In this document: one piece after another, positions 24,982-33,958 of the stretch
How the letters are laid out: each line of letters starts with the position of its first letter
Position numbering within the stretch: the first letter of the stretch is position 1
NCBI GenBank assembly: GCA_036562635.1
Contig: DATCJU010000011.1
Span: 21,922-85,921 of the forward strand
Direction of reading: 5' to 3'
Length of the DNA: 64,000 nt
Source of the DNA: DATCJU01 sp036562635
Lineage (GTDB): Bacteria; Actinomycetota; Actinomycetes; Mycobacteriales; Pseudonocardiaceae
The notes under the pieces: model-generated
The model's database searches: none
What the model saw: the letters and a program-made list of their open reading frames with translations, nothing else
Told to the model about the DNA's origin: nothing
Position numbers and translations under genes: made by a program

Positions 24982-26775
24982 CTAGCCACCGATGCCCGCG
25001 CCCAGCGTCGGCGAGTGCACCTTCTGGAGCACCGTGCCGCCACCCAGGTACATGTGGACTCCGCAGGGCAGGCACGGGTCGAAGCTGCGCACCGTGCGCA
25101 TGATGTCGATGCCCTTGAAGTTGTCCTGCCCGTTCTCCTCGAAGAGGGGTGTTCCCTGCACGGCGTCCTCGTAGGGGCCGGGGGTGCCGTAGAAGTCCCG
25201 AGGACTGGCGTTCCACGGGGTCGGCGGGTACGGGTGGTAGTTGGCGATCTTGCCGTTCCGGATCACCAGGTGGTGCGAGAGCACCCCGCGGACCGCCTCG
25301 TGGAACCCGCAGCCGATGGCCTCGTCGGGCACCGTGAAGTCGGTGAACACCTTGGTCCGGCCGGCCCGGATCTCCTCCATGGCCCGCTCGACGAAGTAGA
25401 AGGCCGCCGCCGCGGCGTAGGCGACGAAGTAGACCCGCGCCCGGTCCCGCTCGATGGTGTTGGCCCACTTCGGGACGTGCCACTCGAACTGCATCTCGGG
25501 GAACGCGGCACTCTTGGGCAGGTTGATCTGGACGCTGTGCCCGGTGGACTTGACCGTGCCGATGTCCACCTTGTTGGCCAGCGCGGTGACCCACAGCCGG
25601 GCCAGTGCCCCACCACCGGTGTCCAGTGCCAGGTGCTCGTCGGTGGGCGCGTGGTACCAACGAGGGCTCATCACCCACGAGTACCGACCGTTCTCCAGGT
25701 CCCGCTTCTGCGGTTTGGGCAGTGTGGTCTGGTTCCACGGGTGCCGCTGGTCGACCGGGTTGCCCAGCGGGTCGTGGGTCACGAACGTCTCCTCGCCGAC
25801 CCAGTCGTCGTAGTAGGAGCTGCCGAGCAGGATCCGGATTCCGAGGTTGATGTCGACGAGATTGGTGGTGACGAGCTGACCGTCAACCACGATTCCCGGG
25901 GTGACGAACATCTCGTTACCCCAGTTGTTCATGTTCTCGTACGTGTAGTCGACGTGCTCGGGGTTGTTGAACGCGCCCCAGCAGCCCAACAGGATGCGAC
26001 GACGACCGACTTCTTCGTAGCCGGGCATGGCCTCGTAGAAGAAGTCGAACAGGTCGTCGTTCATCGGCACGGCCTTCTTGATGAAGTCCAGTACCTTGAT
26101 CAGCCGTGACAGGTAGTCGGTGAAGAGCTGCGGAGTGGCCACGGTGCCCACACCACCGGGGTAGAGGGTGGACGGGTGCACGTGCCGCCCCTCCATCAGG
26201 CAGCACATCTCCCGGGTGATCCGGCTGAACACCAGGGCCTCGCGGTACACCTCCCCGGTGAAGGGGTTGAGGGCGCGCATGATGTCCGCGATGGTCCGGT
26301 AACCGTGGATGTCCCCGCGCGGCGCCTCGGTCTGTTCCGCCCGGCGGAGCAGGCTCGGGTTCGTCTCCTTGACCGTCTGTTCGCAGAAGTCGACGAAGAC
26401 GAGATTGTCCTGGAAGAGCGTGTGGTCGAACATGTACTCGGCGGCCTCGCCGAGGTTGATGATCCATTCCGCCAGGGCGGGCATCTTGATGCCGTACGCC
26501 ATGTTCTGCGCGTAGACCGAGCAGGTGGCGTGGTTGTCCCCGCAGATTCCGCAGATCCGGCTGGTGATGAAGTGGGCGTCGCGCGGGTCCTTGCCCTTCA
26601 TGAAGACGCTGTAACCCCGGAACAGCGAGGACGTGCTGCGACACTCCGCCACCTGCCGGTTGGCGAAATCGATCTTCGTGTAGATACCGAGGTTGCCGAC
26701 GATCCGGGTGATCGGATCCCATGCCATCTCGACGAGCTGGCGCTTCTCCGCCCTGACTTCCTGTGTGGTGGCCAC
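24982..26775 (-). CDS. hhyL: [NiFe] hydrogenase large subunit, group 1h-type
   Basis: 597 residues carrying the Ni-Fe active site for H2 oxidation. The two nickel-binding cysteine pairs are RICGICGDNHATCS near residue 73 and DPCLPCGVH near residue 566. The latter is followed by a 23-residue tail that the adjacent endopeptidase should remove. Length, the GDNH variant of the first motif and the gene neighbourhood fit the high-affinity, oxygen-tolerant group 1h (formerly group 5) enzymes that scavenge atmospheric H2 in dormant actinomycetes (family knowledge). ATG at 26775; 16 bases separate it from the small subunit. Confidence 0.95.
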   Translation of the reverse strand: MATTQEVRAEKRQLVEMAWDPITRIVGNLGIYTKIDFANRQVAECRSTSSLFRGYSVFMKGKDPRDAHFITSRICGICGDNHATCSVYAQNMAYGIKMPALAEWIINLGEAAEYMFDHTLFQDNLVFVDFCEQTVKETNPSLLRRAEQTEAPRGDIHGYRTIADIMRALNPFTGEVYREALVFSRITREMCCLMEGRHVHPSTLYPGGVGTVATPQLFTDYLSRLIKVLDFIKKAVPMNDDLFDFFYEAMPGYEEVGRRRILLGCWGAFNNPEHVDYTYENMNNWGNEMFVTPGIVVDGQLVTTNLVDINLGIRILLGSSYYDDWVGEETFVTHDPLGNPVDQRHPWNQTTLPKPQKRDLENGRYSWVMSPRWYHAPTDEHLALDTGGGALARLWVTALANKVDIGTVKSTGHSVQINLPKSAAFPEMQFEWHVPKWANTIERDRARVYFVAYAAAAAFYFVERAMEEIRAGRTKVFTDFTVPDEAIGCGFHEAVRGVLSHHLVIRNGKIANYHPYPPTPWNASPRDFYGTPGPYEDAVQGTPLFEENGQDNFKGIDIMRTVRSFDPCLPCGVHMYLGGGTVLQKVHSPTLGAGIGG

Positions 26776-26791
26776 GTGGCTCTCCTCGCTC

Positions 26792-27859
26792 CTACTTCCG
26801 CGGCCAGCGCGGCTGGTACCCGCTGGTCAGCTCCGATCGGTTGTGGTGCCACCGCGGTTCCTCGTTCATGGTCCGGTTGGTGATCTCCCGCAGTTTGCGG
26901 ATCACCTTTCCGTAGGCGCTCGACACCGCGGCCGACACGCTGCCTCCCGGTGGGGCGTCCATGAACGGCATGAACTTGTCCGGAAAACCGGGCATGGTGC
27001 AGCCGATGCAGATTCCGCCGACGTTGGGGCAACCGCCGACCCCGTCCATCCAGCCCCGCTTGGGCACGTTGCAGTTGACCACCGGCCCCCAACAGCCGAT
27101 CTTCACCAGGCATTTCGGCGAGTTGTAGTCCTCGGCGAAATCCCCCTGCTCGTAGTAGCCGGCACGGTCGCAGCCCTCGTGCACGGTCTTGCCGAACAAC
27201 CAGGTCGGGCGAAGCTTGTCGTCGAGGGGAATCGTGGGGGCCATCCCGGCCGCCTGGTACAGCAACCAGGTCAGCGTCTCCATGAAGTTGTCCGGCTGCA
27301 CCGGGCAGCCGGGCACGTTGACGATGGGCAGGCCACCGGCGGAGCGGAATCCCCAGCCCAGGTAGTCGGCCAGACCCATGCACCCGGTGGGGTTGCCCGC
27401 CATCGCGTGGATACCGCCGTAGGTGGCGCAGGTGCCCACGGCGAGAACCGCCCACGCCTTGGGGGCGAGTCGGTCCAGCCACTCGTTGAGCGTGATCGGT
27501 TCACCGGTGTCGGGGTCGTTCCCGAGGGAGGTCCAGTACCCCTCACCGTTGATCTTCTCGTTGGGGATCGATCCCTCGACGACGAGGATGAACGGTTCCA
27601 GTTCACCGCGGGCCGCGGCGCGGTACGGCGCGAGGAACTCCTCCCCGACCTCCTTGGCCAGCACCTTGTTGTGCAGGTGCACCTTCGGCAGCCCGGGGAC
27701 GAGCCCGAGCAGCACGTCCTCCAGTGCGGGTCGCTGGGCGGCGGTGACCGAGATGGTGTCCCCGTCGCAGCTCATTCCCTCGGAGATCCACAGGATGTGG
27801 ATCTCGTCGAACTTCTGTGGTGTGGCCGGGGATTTCCTCGCGGTGGACGTGGTCGTCAT
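26792..27859 (-). CDS. hhyS: [NiFe] hydrogenase small subunit, group 1h-type
   Basis: 355 residues carrying the electron-relay Fe-S clusters. Conserved ligands are in WISEGMSCDGDTI, VGTCATYGGI, VPGCPVQPDNF, the medial/distal motifs HEGCDRAGYYEQGDF, CLVKIGCWGPVVNC, and GGCPNVGGICIGCTMPGFPD. There is no twin-arginine signal: it starts MTTTSTARKSPATPQKFDEI, as expected of group 1h enzymes, which face the cytoplasm. ATG at 27859 overlaps the SIS-protein stop by four bases. Confidence 0.95.
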   Translation of the reverse strand: MTTTSTARKSPATPQKFDEIHILWISEGMSCDGDTISVTAAQRPALEDVLLGLVPGLPKVHLHNKVLAKEVGEEFLAPYRAAARGELEPFILVVEGSIPNEKINGEGYWTSLGNDPDTGEPITLNEWLDRLAPKAWAVLAVGTCATYGGIHAMAGNPTGCMGLADYLGWGFRSAGGLPIVNVPGCPVQPDNFMETLTWLLYQAAGMAPTIPLDDKLRPTWLFGKTVHEGCDRAGYYEQGDFAEDYNSPKCLVKIGCWGPVVNCNVPKRGWMDGVGGCPNVGGICIGCTMPGFPDKFMPFMDAPPGGSVSAAVSSAYGKVIRKLREITNRTMNEEPRWHHNRSELTSGYQPRWPRK

Positions 27860-28605
27860 GTCTCCTCCTCGCCGGGATCCCGTCCGGCCCGGGAACGAGC
27901 CATCTCGGGCCCGCCCGCCCGCCGCCGGCGGTCGAGCGTGGTGACGGTGAGTTCCCACAGCACGTGGTAGAGCGTGGTTTGCGCCTCCTGGATGCGGTGC
28001 ACGGATGAGGACGGAACGACGAACAGGTGGTCGACGGAGTCCAGTTCGGCCATGCGGCCGCCGTCGTAGCCGGCGATGCCGACGGTGAGCAGGCCCCGAC
28101 GGGCCGCCTCGTCGAAGGCCCGGAGCAGGTTGGCCGAGTTCCCGCTCGTCGACAGGCCGACGGCGATGTCCTGGGGTCGGGCGAAGGCGGCGATCTGTCG
28201 GGCGAACACGACGTCGAACCCGACGTCGTTGGACAGGGCGGTGAGGACCGCGACGTCGTTGGTGAGCCCGAACGCCGGGAGCGGGCGGGGGTTCCCCGTG
28301 GGGTTGAGGAACAGGCTGACCAGGTCCTGGGCGTCGGTGGAGCTTCCCCCGTTGCCGAAGGCGAGCAGCCGGCCTCCCCGCGCGAACCGCTCCGCCATGT
28401 CCTCGGCGCACCGCAGGATCCGTTCCCGGTCGCGTTCCAGTACGGTGCGGCGCAGGGCGACGATCTCCTCGGCCTTGCCCACCACGGACCGGACCACCTC
28501 GGACATCACCGTGTCCGCTCGGTTGCCGCCCGAGTACAGGAACGGGTACAGCGCCTCCACGCCGCCTTCCGGGTCGGCCCCGGCGACCTTCTCCTGCTGC
28601 GTCAT
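27856..28605 (-). CDS. SIS-domain (GmhA-like) protein 1
   Basis: 249 residues with a sugar isomerase (SIS) fold: GGRLLAFGNGGSSTDAQDL (phosphosugar-binding loop), then VGLSTSGNSANLLRAFDEA and GIAGYDGGRMAEL. It resembles sedoheptulose-7-phosphate isomerase GmhA. In hydrogenase operons the SIS proteins probably do not act in heptose synthesis; a role in maturation or regulation is inferred. It overlaps both neighbours by four bases. Confidence 0.85.
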   Translation of the reverse strand: MTQQEKVAGADPEGGVEALYPFLYSGGNRADTVMSEVVRSVVGKAEEIVALRRTVLERDRERILRCAEDMAERFARGGRLLAFGNGGSSTDAQDLVSLFLNPTGNPRPLPAFGLTNDVAVLTALSNDVGFDVVFARQIAAFARPQDIAVGLSTSGNSANLLRAFDEAARRGLLTVGIAGYDGGRMAELDSVDHLFVVPSSSVHRIQEAQTTLYHVLWELTVTTLDRRRRAGGPEMARSRAGRDPGEEET

Positions 28606-28817
28606 TCCTGGGCCACCTCCACGATCCCGATGGCCTCACCGGCGTGGACGAGGAGCACGTCACCGACCGCGGCGTGCACCAACCCGACGCTGACCGTCTC
28701 ACGGCTGGCTCCGGTGTCGACCACGGCGAGGTCGTCCGCCAGGAGCTCGACCACCCGTGCCCGGACCGCCGAGTCCGAGCAGGTGACACAGACGTCGTCG
28801 TGACACTCGGGGGTCAT
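28602..28817 (-). CDS. HypC/HupF-family small chaperone, atypical N-terminus
   Basis: 71 residues. The OB-fold core is recognisable (RETVSVGLVHAAVGDVLLVHAGEAIGIVEV). The N-terminus, MTPECHDDVCVTCSDSAV, lacks the MC start that gives true HypC its functional Cys2, but offers three nearby cysteines. It lies between two SIS genes with four-base overlaps on both sides. It may be a dedicated chaperone for this hydrogenase, with hypC serving cofactor transfer (inference). Confidence 0.75.
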   Translation of the reverse strand: MTPECHDDVCVTCSDSAVRARVVELLADDLAVVDTGASRETVSVGLVHAAVGDVLLVHAGEAIGIVEVAQE

Positions 28818-29431
28818 GCCACCACCAGCCCGGTGTCCAACACCCCCGGCTGTTCGAGGAACACGTGAACCAGCTCCCAGAGGATGTGGTAGATCGTCAC
28901 GTGGATCTCCTTCACGACCCGGGGGTCGTCGGAGGGAGCCACGAGAACGTGGTCGACGGCCGGGCTCCGGGACAGGGCACCCCCGTCCCCGCCGCTGAGC
29001 GCGACGGTCAGCATGCCCAGCTCGTGCGCGGCCTCCAGACCGCGCAGCACACCGGGGCATCCACCGTCGGCGGACACACCGAGGGCGATGTCGGTGGGGT
29101 CGGCGACCAGGCTCACCTGGTGGGCGAACACCTCGGCGAGGCCGGTTTCGCCGGCCACCCCGGTCAGGGTCGCGACGTCCGCGGTCAGGCAGATCGCCGG
29201 CAGTGCGCGTTTGCCCACGATCACCGGGTGCATGAATTCCACGGCGATGTGTTCGGCGTCCGTGCTCGAACCGCCGTTCCCGAAGACCACGAGTTTTCCG
29301 CCGCGGTGGAAACGTGCCGCTATGGCGTGGCACGTTTCGGCGATCGCCCTGGCCTGCTGCGCCACCGCGTGCGCCGGCTCAACCCGCCGTTCGAAGGCAA
29401 TGTCGATCGCCGCGCCCACCAACCGTTCCAT
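28814..29431 (-). CDS. SIS-domain (GmhA-like) protein 2
   Basis: 205 residues, a paralogue of the SIS protein two genes downstream. It has GGKLVVFGNGGSSTDAEHIAVE, LGVSADGGCPGVLRGLEAA and VALSGGDGGAL. The C-terminal IHVTIYHILWELVHVFLEQ matches TTLYHVLWELTVTTLDR of paralogue 1. It is the first gene of the ~12-kb minus-strand hydrogenase operon. GAGGATG lies ahead of the ATG. Confidence 0.85.
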   Translation of the reverse strand: MERLVGAAIDIAFERRVEPAHAVAQQARAIAETCHAIAARFHRGGKLVVFGNGGSSTDAEHIAVEFMHPVIVGKRALPAICLTADVATLTGVAGETGLAEVFAHQVSLVADPTDIALGVSADGGCPGVLRGLEAAHELGMLTVALSGGDGGALSRSPAVDHVLVAPSDDPRVVKEIHVTIYHILWELVHVFLEQPGVLDTGLVVA

Positions 29432-29934
29432 GCAGCATCACATCCTCACGGTGGAAGGAGCAGGCTCGCCTCACCGTAGGTTCGGGTTCGGGGGCTCACG
29501 ACCGGGAGTTGTCGCCCAGCCGGGAGAATTCCCGCCGATTCCAGCGTTTCGAGTGACGAACCCACCTTCGACGGGGTGACCGGCGGGAGGGTTGGGTGCG
29601 TTCACACGCGACACGTTTGTGATTCCTGGGGTATTCGAGTGCCGGGGAGGTTGCGTGGGTTGCCCCGCACGGTGGTGGGCACACGAACCGAGCAGTCGTC
29701 CGCGGCACCCTGTCGGTCAGTGGCACCTGGCCGAGCGCCGACCGCACCGAACAGGTGGTGACCGCTGTTTCTCCTTCTCCCACACATGCGTCGGCCTCCG
29801 CCGATCCGGTTCCAGCCGGATCGGCGGAGGCCGACGGTTCAGGGCACGGTCGAGGAGACCGTCGACCTTCCGTTCGTGTGATCGGAAGTCAGTGGCCCCC
29901 AGAGTCGTCGGTCACCGATCTCCTCGCGGGAAGG
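29432..29934. other. Hydrogenase operon upstream region
   Basis: About 500 bases without a supported gene. It must contain the promoter of the hydrogenase operon (reading leftward) and the terminator of the secreted-protein gene at 29935 (hairpin 29791-29834). I see no clear -35/-10 pair or regulator site. Confidence 0.55.
29791..29834 (-). terminator. Terminator after the 148-residue secreted protein gene
   Basis: A perfect 19-bp stem: TCGGCCTCCGCCGATCCGG (29791-29809), loop TTCCAG, complement 29816-29834. It lies about 100 bases beyond the stop of the minus-strand gene. Confidence 0.8.
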
Positions 29935-30381
29935 TCAGGCGTAGGGGTTGCGATTCGTCACGGAACTCGCCCTACAGCTGACTTCCTTGTCGTCACAGAG
30001 CATGAGCACCAAGTGGGCGATGTTGTACCCGTCGGTGATGCTCAGGCCGGTGTAAGTCGTTCCGCCTCCCTTGCATCCCTTGTGGTCATAGCGGTGGCGC
30101 GATGTGGCGAACTTGGTCCCGTTGCTCCGGATTGCGATGAAGTAGGCGTAAACCGCGCTGCCGTTGCAGTACCGATCCTGCACCTTGAGGCTGATGTTCC
30201 TCGCCGCTCCCGGCCCGGTCCAGTCCCAGTGGGCCTCAGCAAGGCCGTACCAGGCCGACACGCTAGCCCACCCCGGTGCCGCCGCCGCGCCGACGTCGGG
30301 CTTCGCGTGAGCGACACCGACGGTCGACAACAGGAGGGACAACACGGCCCCGACAGTGACGAGCAGTCTTCGGACGGACAT
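29935..30381 (-). CDS. Secreted small protein of unknown function
   Basis: 148 residues with a clear signal peptide (MSVRRLLVTVGAVLSLLLST then VGVAHA, cleavage after AHA). The mature part has a Trp-rich start (WASVSAWYGLAEAHWDWTG) and four cysteines (DRYCNG, HKGCKGG, LMLCDD, VSCRAS) that could form two disulfides. Family not recognised. AGGAAG lies ahead of ATG 30381. The copy 2 conserved element lies about 80 bases upstream. Confidence 0.75.
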   Translation of the reverse strand: MSVRRLLVTVGAVLSLLLSTVGVAHAKPDVGAAAAPGWASVSAWYGLAEAHWDWTGPGAARNISLKVQDRYCNGSAVYAYFIAIRSNGTKFATSRHRYDHKGCKGGGTTYTGLSITDGYNIAHLVLMLCDDKEVSCRASSVTNRNPYA

Positions 30382-30459
30382 CTTCCTCCTTTCGCCGCTG
30401 GGCTGACGGGGCGAGCGTGTCGTCACCCGGTGAGCGGGACAACCAGAACCGGGGGCGGT

Positions 30460-30521
30460 GGGACGGTGGGACGAGCCGAGACGTCCTGACCTGCGGGAAC
30501 ACCGTGTCACCGGGACAGGGA
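30460..30521. repeat. Conserved intergenic element, copy 2
   Basis: GGGACGGTGGGACGAG, then CTGACCTGCGGGAACACC and CACCGGGACAGGG. It matches 5455-5517. It sits between the glycosidase-fusion stop and the start of the secreted-protein gene, i.e. in the latter's promoter region. Confidence 0.55.
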
Positions 30522-30536
30522 GATGCTCCTGTGCAC

Positions 30537-32231
30537 TCAACTGGAACGCAGCAGGACAGGGCGTTCGGCGATCTCGATCGTGCTGCCCGGTTGAACCGGG
30601 GTGACGGTGCCGTCCAGCCGGTGCACCGTGGTGGCGGTGCCCACGTCGGTCACGGCGGTGCCCTGGGACGTCCACCGGATCACCGCGGACCTGGAACCGC
30701 CCGGTTCACGCAGCACGAAGGCACACTGCCAGACGTTGTCCGGAAGGTGCATGGCCGCTCCGTGGCCGCACGAGGTCACCGAGGCGTGGGCCAGCCACCG
30801 TTGCAGCTGCTCGACGGCCAGGGCCGCCTCGGTGGGAGCGCCCCCGACCGCCTGCAACACGATCGGGATCTTCGTACCACCCCAGTTGTAGAAGTACATC
30901 CGACGCAGGTTCGCCTTGTACCCGATCAACCCCACCAGGTAGAAGCGAACCGCGTAGTCGGTCGCCCGTTGCCGGTCCAACGGCTGCTGCAGCGGGATGT
31001 CGTAGGTCGTACCGGTGTTCCACAACACCGGGTGGACGCCGGCCTCGTGCATCACCCGGTCGACCGTGTCGATCAACTCCAGCATCGTCTCGGGAGGATC
31101 GGACGCGGTGCGTTGGAACAGCTTGATGCTCGCCGCGTCGCAGTGGTGGTACCCACCAAGACGGGCGAACTGCTGCATGACCGCCGCCCCCTCGGGAGTC
31201 CACAGCCTTCCCATGCCCGGGCAGAGCACCTTGGCCTTGGGATCGACGCTCTTGATGATCCGGTTCCCCCGCTCGGTCATCTCGACCAAGCGTTCCAGGG
31301 CGTCGTCGTAGAAGTGCCGGTCGTTGCCCATCACCCACAACTCGTAGGACTCGATCCGGCCGCGGTAACGTGTGGCGAGAGCGGTGACGAACTCGTCCCA
31401 GACGGCGAGGTCGTCCGGCGCGGCCGCACGGGAGCCGTCCCCGTACGGCATCGCCGGTGCGTTCGGAGCTGCCCACCGTGGTGTGCCTCCGATGACGAAC
31501 AGCACGGGCAACCCGGCCTCGTTGGCCGCGCCCACCAACCGGTCCAGTGTCGCCCAGTTGAACTCACCGGGGCCACGGTGGATCTGCGCCCACCGGGTGC
31601 CCGGGTCCCAGAACCGGACCGTACCGAGCTGGAACGTGGGCATCTGACCGGTGTCCGAGTTGACGGTCGCCCCGAACAACTCCGAGGGAACGGGTGTCGG
31701 CGGCAGCACCCAGGACGGTCCGGAAACCGCCTGCGGCCGGGAATCCGGCCCCGAGGTCACGGGCACGTTCGTCGACCCGGTCAGCACCACCAGCAGCATC
31801 ACGGCGAGTGCGAGCGCACCGACGACGATCCCGGCACGGTGGTGTCCGCCGCCGAGAACCGTCGACGACGTCGGGACCGTCGACGACGTCGGGGCAGGTG
31901 CGCTCGTGATGTCGGGCAGCCGGTCCGACGCATCCGGTGCAGGCCTGTCGGCATCGGCTTCGACACCGGATTCGGGGCAGCTCCTTCCCCGGGTGGCGCG
32001 TTTCCACACACGGTAGAGCTCGTCGAGCTGCTCCCCGGTCGCGTCGCACGCCTGCGCGATGCGTTCGACGATCGCGAACGCTCCGGGCACGGCCTTGCCC
32101 GAGCAGTAGCGGTGCAGCGAAAAGCGGCTGACGAACGTCTTCCGCGCCAGCTGCTCGTAGCTACGTCCGCTTCGCTGCTTGTGCCACAGCAGAAGCTCCC
32201 CCAGTTCCCGGGCAGGATCATCGTTCGGCAT
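30537..32231 (-). CDS. HTH-transmembrane-glycoside hydrolase fusion protein
   Basis: 564 residues. Residues ~10-75 are a cytoplasmic XRE-type HTH (SYEQLARKTFVSRFSLHRYCSG). A Ser/Thr/Pro linker leads to one membrane span near residues 130-153 (AGIVVGALALAVMLLVVLTG). The outside part (~185-560) is a TIM-barrel glycosidase-like domain with PTFQLGTVRFWDPGTRWAQIH, NWATLDRLVGAANEAGLPVLFVIGG, YELWVMGND and VLWNTGTTYD, similar to GH39/GH5-type clan A enzymes. The usual NEP acid/base motif is replaced by MGND, so catalysis is uncertain. It could sense extracellular glycan and signal inward (inference). No gene partner is evident. Confidence 0.75.
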   Translation of the reverse strand: MPNDDPARELGELLLWHKQRSGRSYEQLARKTFVSRFSLHRYCSGKAVPGAFAIVERIAQACDATGEQLDELYRVWKRATRGRSCPESGVEADADRPAPDASDRLPDITSAPAPTSSTVPTSSTVLGGGHHRAGIVVGALALAVMLLVVLTGSTNVPVTSGPDSRPQAVSGPSWVLPPTPVPSELFGATVNSDTGQMPTFQLGTVRFWDPGTRWAQIHRGPGEFNWATLDRLVGAANEAGLPVLFVIGGTPRWAAPNAPAMPYGDGSRAAAPDDLAVWDEFVTALATRYRGRIESYELWVMGNDRHFYDDALERLVEMTERGNRIIKSVDPKAKVLCPGMGRLWTPEGAAVMQQFARLGGYHHCDAASIKLFQRTASDPPETMLELIDTVDRVMHEAGVHPVLWNTGTTYDIPLQQPLDRQRATDYAVRFYLVGLIGYKANLRRMYFYNWGGTKIPIVLQAVGGAPTEAALAVEQLQRWLAHASVTSCGHGAAMHLPDNVWQCAFVLREPGGSRSAVIRWTSQGTAVTDVGTATTVHRLDGTVTPVQPGSTIEIAERPVLLRSS

Positions 32232-33063
32232 CGGTCCCCCTGTGACGGTCGACGATCCGTGACGGCGGCGGCGAACACTGTCGTTTCCTCAGGAGCGGAG
32301 CACGCGACATGCACCGTGCACAGCACGGCCGGACCCAGGCTCCGCGCTCCCGAAGAGCCGGAACCCGACCGGAAGACACCTACCGGGGGTGGATGATCGC
32401 AGCAGGCGACCGAAGCTCGGCTCCCGAGCCGCCCCGGTCGGAGAAGTACACGTCAGCGTGCGGCCCGCCCGTGTCCGCAGTCATGCCCCTGTCAGGGCCT
32501 GCGGCAGTGGGCCGACTCTCCTCGGTGCGGTGTGGTCCTGGTGCGACGCCACCGAGCACGTGAAGTCGACCCCCCATCCGTCGCCCTCACGTGCGACGCC
32601 CGCAGGGCCAGCAGTGAACAGGTCATCTGGCAGGCCCATGGCCAGCACCCCCGAGATGATCGTCAATGCGAGGAGACCGTAGCAGGAACGGGGGTGGTGA
32701 ACTGGATGATCGTGAAATTCGAGCCCGGCACCCGGTTCGACCGGTACCACCACCCCGCCGGGTCCACTCCTGTCGGCGGGGAGTGGAACCCCGTGTCGCG
32801 GGGTACGAGCGGCACTGCCACCGGGGCACCCGTGGGCATCCTCACCATCCTCGTCGGCAGCGCCCGGCTCGACACTATCGTCGCCGACCGGGGGCGCCGT
32901 CCCCGCGGGTCCTGGCCCCGGCGACCACCGCCGAGGTCCGCCCGACCCCGCAGGTGACACAACGCCCTCGGCGGCGGGACCGGCGTGCGCAGGTGACGTC
33001 ACCCTCACCCATGCCCCCGTGCCCGACCGCCGCGTCAACCCACCGGAAAGGAGAGAACCTCCG
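32232..33063. other. Intergenic region, no confident gene
   Basis: About 830 bases upstream of the HTH-glycosidase gene (minus) and the thioesterase-like gene (plus). Two weak candidates: a minus-strand stretch ending near 32481 with a hydrophobic piece YGLLALTIISGVLAMGLPDD, and a plus-strand frame from ~32703 reading MIVKFEPGTRFDRYHHPAG. Neither has a good ribosome binding site or recognisable family. I would not call them genes. Confidence 0.4.
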
Positions 33064-33870
33064 TTGACCGGCACATCCGGGCACGGTCCCAGCAGTTACT
33101 TCGAACGGATCGGCCCCCACCGCTTCGCGCCGACCGCCCACGCGACCGGGGCGTGGCACCACGACGAGCAGCACTTCAGCCCGCTGGGTGGTCTCGTCGT
33201 CCACGCGATCGAGCGTCACCGTGCGAGTGAGCGACGCCCCGACCTGCTGATCAGCCGCATCAGCTTCGACATCCTGGGGCGCATCGCCCTCGACGAGTTC
33301 GACATCCACGTCGAGACGATCCGGCCGGGCCGCACCATCGAGCTGACGGAAGCCACCGTGGTCATCGCCGGACGTCCCGTGGTCCGGGCCCGGACCTGGC
33401 TCCTGGCGGAACAGGACACCGGCGTCGTCGCCGGGGGCGAACCCGACCCGCTGCCCGACCCCGAGTCGCTGGAACCGTGGCCGCTGAGCTCCGTGTGGCC
33501 CGGCGGATACATCGCGTCCCTGGACGTGCGCCCCGTCGGCACGCCCCAGCCGGGGCGCACCACGGCGTGGGTGTCCACCCCCGTCGAGCTCGTGGCCGGG
33601 GAGCCGGTCAGTCCGCTGGCGTCCTACGTCGCCCTCGTCGACACCGCCAACGGCATCGCGGTACGGCAGGAACCGACCAAGTGGATGTTCCCCAACGTGG
33701 ACCTGTCGATCCACCTCTACCGTCAGCCGGAGGGTCGGTGGACCGGGCTGGACACCACCGTCGTCTTCGGCAGCCGTGGTCAGGGCCTCACCAGCACCGT
33801 CCTCCACGACACGCGGGGCCCAGTCGGAAACGCACAGCAGATCCTCACCGTCCGCCCCCTGGAGGAGTGA
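33064..33870 (+). CDS. Thioesterase (hotdog-fold)-like protein
   Basis: 268 residues resembling tandem-hotdog acyl-CoA thioesterase family proteins: an N-terminal hotdog (YFERIGPHRFAPTAHATGAWH, HFSPLGGLVVHAIERH, LLISRISFDILGRI) and a C-terminal one (SPLASYVALVDTANGIAVRQ, FPNVDLSIHLYRQPEGRWTGLDTT, GQGLTSTVLHD). TTG at 33064 is chosen because AAAGGAGAG lies eight bases upstream. It is convergent with the SCO6045-like gene. The substrate is unknown, probably an acyl-CoA. Confidence 0.8.
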   Translation: MTGTSGHGPSSYFERIGPHRFAPTAHATGAWHHDEQHFSPLGGLVVHAIERHRASERRPDLLISRISFDILGRIALDEFDIHVETIRPGRTIELTEATVVIAGRPVVRARTWLLAEQDTGVVAGGEPDPLPDPESLEPWPLSSVWPGGYIASLDVRPVGTPQPGRTTAWVSTPVELVAGEPVSPLASYVALVDTANGIAVRQEPTKWMFPNVDLSIHLYRQPEGRWTGLDTTVVFGSRGQGLTSTVLHDTRGPVGNAQQILTVRPLEE

Positions 33871-33958
33871 TCCTCCTGCCCGACCACACCCGGGAACCGG
33901 GCTCTCCCAGCGTCCGCCACCACCGCCCGGCGGATCGGGGTGAACCACCGTGCCCCGG

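Noticed and set aside
27856..28605. SIS protein as the heptose-synthesis enzyme GmhA
   Set aside because: No other heptose genes are present, and SIS genes in this position are typical of hydrogenase operons.
32481..33010. Candidate genes in the 32.2-33.1 kb gap
   Set aside because: Hydrophobic and protein-like pieces are short, in different frames and without start signals.
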